NCBI GenBank assembly: GCA_009885805.1
Contig: VFJZ01000009.1
Coordinates: 40,748-104,747 of the forward strand
Source of the DNA: Actinomycetota bacterium
GTDB lineage: Bacteria > Actinomycetota > Thermoleophilia > Gaiellales > F1-60-MAGs149
Direction of reading: 5' to 3'
Length of the DNA stretch: 64,000 bases
Below the pieces are notes generated by a model. The model searched no databases, had not been told where the DNA came from, and was given only the letters and a program-made list of their open reading frames with translations. A program made the position numbers and the translations under genes. This document shows positions 57,733 through 64,000 of this stretch, one piece after another; the stretch's first letter is position 1, and each line of letters starts with the position of its first letter.

Positions 57733-60315
57733 ATGGACGCCGATCGCCGCGCCGCCCTCGAGGAGCGGACCCGCTACGAGCCCGCCGAGAGCGAGGCCCG
57801 CGTCTTCGGCCGCTGGGAGGCGGCGCACGCCTTCGACGCCGAGCCCGACGCTCCGGGCGATCGGTACTGCATCTGCCTGCCGCCGCCGAACGTGACCGGC
57901 TCGCTGCACATGGGCCACGCGCTGAACGGCGCCGTTCAGGACACGCTGATCCGGCTGAAGCGGATGCAGGGCCGCAACGTCCTCTGGCAGCCCGGCACCG
58001 ACCATGCCGGGATCGCCACGCAGATGGTCGTCGAGCGCGAGCTCGCGAAGGAGGGCGTCTCCCGGCACGACCTCGGCCGCGAGGCGTTCGTGGAGCGGGT
58101 GTGGGCGTGGCGGCGCCAGACCGGCTCGACCATCATCGAGCAGTACAAACGCCTCGGCGCCTCGATGGACTACCGCCGCGAGCGGTTCACGATGGACGCC
58201 GACTACGCCCGCGCCGTGCTCGAGGTGTTCGTCCGCCTGCACGAGCGCGGCCTGATCTATCGCGATAGCCGTCTCGTCAACTGGTCGTGGCCGTTGCGGA
58301 CGGCCATCTCCGACCTCGAGGTGGAGCACCGCGAGGTCGACGACACGCTGTACCACGTCCGCTACGACGTCGACGGCGGCGACGAGATCGTGATCGCCAC
58401 CGTCCGTCCGGTGACGATCCTGGCGGACACCGCGGTCGCCGTGAACCCGGCCGACGAGCGCTACCGGCACCTGGTCGGGCGCACCGCCACCGTCCCGCTC
58501 GTCGGCCGTCGGGTGCCGATCATCGCCGACGACCGCGTCGAGATCGGCTTCGGCAGCGGCGCGTTGAAGGTGACGCCGGGGCACGATCCGACGGACTTCG
58601 AGATCGGCCGCGACCACGGTCTGTCGGCGCCGCTATTCATGGACGAGACCGGGAAGCTGACCGATCTCAAGCCGGAGTGGGAGGGGCGGTCGTTGGCGGA
58701 GGGTCACGACGCCGCCGTCGCCCAGCTTCGCGCCGAGGGCCGCATCGTCCGTGAGGAGCCGCTGCGCCACGCGGTCGGCTTCTGCCAGCGCTCCGGCGCG
58801 CGCGTCGAGCCGCTCGTCTCGCTGCAGTGGTTCTGTCGGATGGAGGAGCTCGCCGCGACCGCGATCGACGCGGTGCGCAGCGACCGCATTCGCTTCCATC
58901 CCCGGCGCCTCGAGAAGGTGTTCTTCGACTGGATGGAGTCGATCCGTCCCTGGTGTATCTCGCGACAGCTGTGGTGGGGGCATCGGCTCCCGGTCTGGTT
59001 CGCGCCGGACGGGTCGCACGTCGTCCAGATCGAGCGCCCGGATGGCGATGGCTGGGAGCAGTCGACCGACGTCCTCGACACGTGGTTCTCGTCGGCGCTC
59101 TGGCCCTACGCGACGCTCGGCTGGCCGCTTGACACGGCGTCGCTGCGGCGCTGGTACCCGGGCGACGTCCTCGTCACGGGCCGCGACATCATCAACCTGT
59201 GGGTCGCGCGGATGATCTTCACCGGCATCGAGTTCGCCGGCGACATTCCCTTTACCGACGTCTACATCAACTCGACGATCCAGGCAGCGGACGGCCGGCG
59301 CATGTCGAAGTCGCTCGGCACCGGCGTCGATCCGCTCGACCTGATCGACCGCTACGGCGCCGACGCAACGCGCTATGGCCTGCTGAAGATGTGTTCCACG
59401 CAGGACGTCCGCTTCGCCGAGGGCATGATCGACGAGGGCCGGGCGTTCGCCAACAAGCTCTGGAATGCCTCGCGCCTGATCCTGCTCGGCGCCTCGGCGG
59501 CCGCCCTGCCGGCACCGACCGGCGCCGACCCCGTCGACCGCTGGATCCTGACCCGCCTCGGCGAGGTGAACGCGACCGCGATCACGCTCTACGAGACCTA
59601 CCAGTTCTCGGCGCTGGTCAAGGAGCTGTATGCCTTCGTCTGGAACGACGTCTGCGACTGGTACCTCGAGGCCCTGAAGATCCGCCTCTACACCGATGAC
59701 GAGGCCATCCGCCAGGCCGCCTCCGAGACCGGGCTGTACGTGCTCGAGCGCATCCTCGTCCTGCTCCATCCGCTGCTGCCGTTCGTGACGGAGGAGATCT
59801 GGGCCCACCTGCCGGGCGATCGCGGCCTCCTGATGCAGGCTCGCTTCGAAGCGGCGGACGACATCCGGGCCGATCCGGCCGCTGCCGCCGCCGTCGGAGC
59901 GGTGATCGAGCTCGTCACGGAGCTGCGACGGATGCGCTCGGACGCCGGCCTCGGACCGCGCGAGCCGCTTGACGTCCTGCTCGCTGACGGCGCCATCGCC
60001 GGCCAGGCAGATCTCGTCCGCGCGCTCGGTCATGCGACGATCGTCAGCGCCGCGCCGGGCGGCGTCCCGGTCACCGCCGGCGACGCGCAGGTGCTGGTCG
60101 GCGGCGCTGCGCTGGCGACGGCGTTGCACACGAAGCTCGAACGCCGTCGCGCGACGGTCGCGGGCGAGCTCGCGAAGGCGCGTGCGAAGCTCGCCAATCC
60201 CGGCTTCAGCGATCGCGCTCCGGCGGCCGTCGTCGCCGAGGAGCGCGAACGCGAGGCCCGCTTCGCCGCCGAGCTGAGCGCGATCGAGGCGCGCGTTGCC
60301 GATCGCGACGGCTGA
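57733..60315 (+). CDS. valS: Valyl-tRNA synthetase
   Basis: An 860-residue class I synthetase: HIGH-type motif PPPNVTGSLHMGHALNGAVQD, CP1 editing domain (VRPVTILADTAVAVNP), KMSKS loop in RRMSKSLGTGVDPLDLI, the anticodon-binding helical domain (FVWNDVCDWYLEALKIRLY) and the C-terminal coiled-coil arm (RRATVAGELAKARAKLANPGFSDRAPAAVVAEERERE). All regions are intact. ATG 57733 is the family start, with a -10 just upstream. Its stop precedes folC by 1 nt. Confidence 0.96.
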   Translation: MDADRRAALEERTRYEPAESEARVFGRWEAAHAFDAEPDAPGDRYCICLPPPNVTGSLHMGHALNGAVQDTLIRLKRMQGRNVLWQPGTDHAGIATQMVVERELAKEGVSRHDLGREAFVERVWAWRRQTGSTIIEQYKRLGASMDYRRERFTMDADYARAVLEVFVRLHERGLIYRDSRLVNWSWPLRTAISDLEVEHREVDDTLYHVRYDVDGGDEIVIATVRPVTILADTAVAVNPADERYRHLVGRTATVPLVGRRVPIIADDRVEIGFGSGALKVTPGHDPTDFEIGRDHGLSAPLFMDETGKLTDLKPEWEGRSLAEGHDAAVAQLRAEGRIVREEPLRHAVGFCQRSGARVEPLVSLQWFCRMEELAATAIDAVRSDRIRFHPRRLEKVFFDWMESIRPWCISRQLWWGHRLPVWFAPDGSHVVQIERPDGDGWEQSTDVLDTWFSSALWPYATLGWPLDTASLRRWYPGDVLVTGRDIINLWVARMIFTGIEFAGDIPFTDVYINSTIQAADGRRMSKSLGTGVDPLDLIDRYGADATRYGLLKMCSTQDVRFAEGMIDEGRAFANKLWNASRLILLGASAAALPAPTGADPVDRWILTRLGEVNATAITLYETYQFSALVKELYAFVWNDVCDWYLEALKIRLYTDDEAIRQAASETGLYVLERILVLLHPLLPFVTEEIWAHLPGDRGLLMQARFEAADDIRADPAAAAAVGAVIELVTELRRMRSDAGLGPREPLDVLLADGAIAGQADLVRALGHATIVSAAPGGVPVTAGDAQVLVGGAALATALHTKLERRRATVAGELAKARAKLANPGFSDRAPAAVVAEEREREARFAAELSAIEARVADRDG

Positions 60316-60316
60316 C

Positions 60317-61543
60317 ATGGCCGACCTCGCCGACCTGCTCGCACGCCGCGCCGTGTTCGGTATGCGCCTCGGACTCGAGCGGATGCACCTGCTGCTCCGA
60401 CTGCTCGACGAGCCGCAGCGCTCGTTCCGGGCGATCCACGTCGTCGGGACGAACGGCAAGACGTCAACCACCCGGTTCGCACAGGCGATGCTCTCGGCCC
60501 AGGGGCTGGTCGCCGCGGCCTACACGTCCCCGCACGTGACCGGGTTCGGCGAGCGGGTCGCGGTCGACGGACGGCCCGCGCCGGACGACGTCCTGGCGGC
60601 CGCCGTCGCCTCGGTCGAGGAGGCCGCAGCGCAGGTCGACCGGATGTCGGACCAGCCGCTGACGCAGTTCGAGGTCCTGACCGCCGCCGCCTTCGTGGCG
60701 TTCCGCGCCGCCGCTGTCGAGGCGGCCGTGATCGAAGCCGGGCTCGGCGGCCGGCACGACGCGACCAATGTGCTCGCGGCGCCGGTCGTCGCGCTGACGA
60801 ACGTCGGCATCGATCACGTCGAGCAGCTCGGTTCGACGCGGGCGGCGATCGCGGCGGAGAAGCTCGCCGTCGTCGTGGCCGGCGCGGATCTGGTCGCGGG
60901 GGATGCGGACGCCGAGATCGCGCCGGTCATCAGCACGCTGGCGAGTCACGCCGGCTCGATCACGCTGCTGCCGCCCGGTGCGGACGTCGCCGACGCGCCG
61001 CCGCTCGCCGCAGCGGGGCGCTTCCAGCGGGCCAACCTGGCCCTCGCCCTGGCCGCCTGCGAGCGTTTCTGCGGCGACGGCTTCGATCGCCCGGCGGCGC
61101 TCGCCGCTGCGGCGACGGTCGTTGTTCCCGGGCGGCTCCAGATCGTCGGCCTCGATCCCCTGGTCGTCCTCGACGGCGCCCACAACCCGCACGGCGCGGC
61201 GGCGCTGGCGGCCGAGGTTGCCGATCTCGCCGCGGGGCGAGCCGTCGTCGGCGTGATCGCGACCCTCTCCGACAAGGACGTGGCCGGCGTCCTCGACGCG
61301 ATCGCCCCGGTTCTCACCAGCGCGGTCGCCACGACCTCGGCGTCGCCGCGTGCCCTCGCGCCGGCGGAGCTGGCAGCCGCCCTTCGCGCGCGCGGCGTCG
61401 AGACCACCGTCGAGCCGTCGGCTGCTCGGGCCCTGGAACGGGCGCGGAGCGCTGCCGGCCAGCACGGCGTGGTCCTCGTCTGCGGCTCGCTGACCCTTCT
61501 CGAAGACCTCGCCGACGCCGTCCACCTCACGGGAGCGCGCTAG
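60317..61543 (+). CDS. folC: Folylpolyglutamate synthase / dihydrofolate synthase
   Basis: A 408-residue Mur-ligase-family enzyme that adds glutamate to folates. P-loop IHVVGTNGKTSTTRFAQAML, metal-binding EAGLGGRHDATNVL, VALTNVGIDHVEQLGSTRAAIAAEK and the C-terminal VVLDGAHNPHGAAALAAEV are all present. ATG 60317 is chosen over a TTG at 60296 because it lies 1 nt after the valS stop and gives the family N-terminus (DLLARRAVFGMRLGLERM). The pair valS-folC is a common conserved order. Confidence 0.94.
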   Translation: MADLADLLARRAVFGMRLGLERMHLLLRLLDEPQRSFRAIHVVGTNGKTSTTRFAQAMLSAQGLVAAAYTSPHVTGFGERVAVDGRPAPDDVLAAAVASVEEAAAQVDRMSDQPLTQFEVLTAAAFVAFRAAAVEAAVIEAGLGGRHDATNVLAAPVVALTNVGIDHVEQLGSTRAAIAAEKLAVVVAGADLVAGDADAEIAPVISTLASHAGSITLLPPGADVADAPPLAAAGRFQRANLALALAACERFCGDGFDRPAALAAAATVVVPGRLQIVGLDPLVVLDGAHNPHGAAALAAEVADLAAGRAVVGVIATLSDKDVAGVLDAIAPVLTSAVATTSASPRALAPAELAAALRARGVETTVEPSAARALERARSAAGQHGVVLVCGSLTLLEDLADAVHLTGAR

Positions 61544-61544
61544 C

Positions 61545-61658
61545 ATGGCGCGGAAGGCCGGCGGGCCCGGGGTCGTCGCGTTCGCCCTCGCCATCATCGT
61601 CGCCGTGATCGTCCTGTCGTACGCGGCGGGCTACCTTTTCGGCAGGATCCTGCTCTAG
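61545..61658 (+). CDS. 37-residue single-TM protein
   Basis: A short frame, MARKAGGPGVVAFALAIIVAVIVLSYAAGYLFGRILL: three basic residues near the start followed by one strong transmembrane helix. It begins 1 nt after the folC stop (TAGCATG) and ends 21 nt before the next gene, in the spacing expected of an operon member. No homolog is known to me, and its tight placement is the main evidence that it is real. Confidence 0.6.
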   Translation: MARKAGGPGVVAFALAIIVAVIVLSYAAGYLFGRILL

Positions 61659-61679
61659 TAGACCGAACGAGAACCGCAG

Positions 61680-62273
61680 ATGGCCTGGCTCATTCCTCTC
61701 CTCGTAGACGAGACAACGACGGCGGCTGCCGCCACGGACGACAATCCGTTCCAGCCCGTCCTCGACTTCTTCGACTCGCCGACCTTCCAGGCAGGCCTGA
61801 AGCTCGGCGGCTTCCTCGTCTTCGCCCTCTGGTTGGCTTCCGCGTTCTTCGTCTTCAAGGATGCGCGGCGCCGGGTCGCCGACCCGGTGCTGATTGCCGT
61901 CGCCGTCGCGACGGCACTCGTGTTCCCGTTCGTCGGCGTCCTCATCTACACGATCCTGCGGCCGCCGGAGTACCTCGACGACGTCCGCGAGCGGGAGCTC
62001 GAGATCCGCGCGATGGAGCGTCGCCTCGGCTCCGACCAGCGCTGTCCCTACTGCCGCACCGAGATCGAGGCCAGCTACCTCGTCTGCCCGATCTGCACGT
62101 CGAAGCTGAAGGCTGCCTGTCGGCGGTGCAAGGCGCCACTCGAGCAGCACTGGAAGGTGTGCCCGTACTGCGAGACGGAGGCGCGCGGCGACGAGACGGC
62201 CGGGATCGAGGCCGCCTCGACGGCGGCCCTACCGCGGGCCCGGCGCCCCCGGCTTCCCTCCCAGTCCGGCTGA
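61680..62273 (+). CDS. Two-TM protein with double zinc ribbon
   Basis: A 197-residue membrane protein. Two TM helices (about 41-60, LKLGGFLVFALWLASAFFVF, and about 70-92, VLIAVAVATALVFPFVGVLIY) are followed by a cytoplasmic charged helix (EYLDDVRERELEIRAMERRLG). A double zinc ribbon ends the domain: CPYC...CPIC and CRRC...CPYC. A similar protein sits between folC and ndk in related genomes as far as I recall, which I cannot check here. Function unknown. Confidence 0.75.
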   Translation: MAWLIPLLVDETTTAAAATDDNPFQPVLDFFDSPTFQAGLKLGGFLVFALWLASAFFVFKDARRRVADPVLIAVAVATALVFPFVGVLIYTILRPPEYLDDVRERELEIRAMERRLGSDQRCPYCRTEIEASYLVCPICTSKLKAACRRCKAPLEQHWKVCPYCETEARGDETAGIEAASTAALPRARRPRLPSQSG

Positions 62274-62301
62274 ACCGGGCCTGCCCGTCAGCTGTCCGGC
62301 G

Positions 62302-62307
62302 TATCCT
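62302..62307 (+). promoter_or_regulatory. -10 element of ndk (leaderless)
   Basis: TATCCT; the predicted start point 62314 is two bases before ATG 62316. Confidence 0.45.
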
Positions 62308-62315
62308 CCGGCGCC

Positions 62316-62729
62316 ATGGAGACCACCCTCGTCCTGCTCAAGCCCGACGCCGTCCGGCGCGGGCTGGTGGCGGAGATCATCGGCCGATTCGAACGGCGCG
62401 GCCTGCGCTTCCGCGGCATCCGCCTGCTGCAGCTCGATCGCGGCACGGCCGAGCAGCACTATGCGGAGCATCGCGAGCGTCCGTTCTTCGGCGAACTGGT
62501 CGACTTCATCTGCTCCGGCCCGATCGTCGCGCTCGCGCTCGAGGGTGAGGAAGCGATCGATCTCGTGCGCGGGATGATGGGTGCGACCGACCCGAAGCAG
62601 TCGCCGCTCGGGACGATCCGCGGCGACCTCGCGATCGCGCTCGGCGAGAACGTCATCCACGGCTCGGACTCGCCGACCTCCGCGGAACGCGAGCTGGCGC
62701 TCTTCTTCGGCGAGGCGATCCTCCCCTGA
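62316..62729 (+). CDS. ndk: Nucleoside diphosphate kinase
   Basis: A 137-residue Ndk: TTLVLLKPDAVRRGLVAEIIGRFERRGLRFRGIRLL, active-site His in NVIHGSDSPTSAERELALFF, and MGATDPKQSPLGTIRGDLA. It balances (d)NTP pools. Full length, all catalytic residues present. The maf gene follows with at most 17 nt between the stop and the first ordinary start. Confidence 0.96.
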   Translation: METTLVLLKPDAVRRGLVAEIIGRFERRGLRFRGIRLLQLDRGTAEQHYAEHRERPFFGELVDFICSGPIVALALEGEEAIDLVRGMMGATDPKQSPLGTIRGDLAIALGENVIHGSDSPTSAERELALFFGEAILP

Positions 62730-62746
62730 CGGTCGCGCGCCCGCTC

Positions 62747-64000
<1,254 letters not shown>

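Overview
The window is high-GC DNA (by eye around 70% G+C) with dense, mostly overlapping genes and the cell-envelope toolkit of a monoderm bacterium. The chromosomal blocks mraZ-rsmH-ftsL-ftsI and valS-folC-(zinc ribbon)-ndk-maf-mreB, a WYL (PafB/PafC-type) regulator, DUF5946 and DUF5763-like proteins and a stripped-down Tad pilus locus together suggest an Actinomycetota chromosome, most likely of the class Thermoleophilia. That placement is inference from gene content, not from a database search. No rRNA, tRNA, CRISPR array or insertion sequence was seen.

Layout. 0-7 kb: a partial WYL regulator, dinB, a frameshifted DUF5946 gene, a histone-deacetylase-family hydrolase convergent with a SPOR/zinc-ribbon pair, a 3-hydroxyacyl-CoA dehydrogenase, a hicAB toxin-antitoxin pair and a small secreted protein. 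7-11 kb: an OmpR/histidine-kinase pair, a Flp-type pilin and two paralogous pilin-like proteins. 11-13.9 kb: small conserved proteins and a nitroreductase. 13.9-20.3 kb: one operon of response regulator, histidine kinase, CpaB, TadZ/CpaE, TadA, TadB, TadC and a pilin-signal/CHAP fusion. 20.3-21 kb: an Xre-family antitoxin with a truncated RES toxin.

21.3-27.2 kb: a seven-gene plus-strand catabolic operon (two SDRs, TIM-barrel isomerase, zinc-type dehydrogenase, class I aldolase, FGGY kinase, one unknown). 27.3-43.1 kb: a second catabolic region with a Pot-type ABC transporter, its separately promoted TAT/lipoprotein binding protein, a CocE-type hydrolase, dehydrogenases, a threonine-synthase-like PLP enzyme, SMP-30, M24 and M20 enzymes, a Rieske oxygenase and more SDRs. 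43.1-51.4 kb: NTF2-like protein, thioredoxin, GH15 glucanase/trehalase, a response regulator with a degenerate GGDEF-like tail, a secreted M11-like metalloprotease with FnIII repeats, a PfkB kinase and an M29 aminopeptidase. 51.4-55.6 kb: mraZ-rsmH-ftsL-ftsI and tpx. 55.6-57.7 kb: an AT-richer secreted serine protease plus lipoprotein. 57.7-64 kb: valS, folC, small membrane proteins, ndk, maf and the start of mreB.

Two features of gene expression stand out. First, a TANNNT-like -10 hexamer lies so close to many first-gene start codons that the predicted transcript begins 0-3 nt before the start codon, so leaderless mRNAs look common; SD-led genes are mostly other cases, and within operons 4-nt GTGA/ATGA stop-start overlaps dominate. 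Second, the mraZ promoter region is unusually rich: an SOS-box-like palindrome, a -35/-10 pair, three TGGGN repeats at exact 10-bp period (MraZ boxes) and an inverted repeat covering the SD and GTG start.
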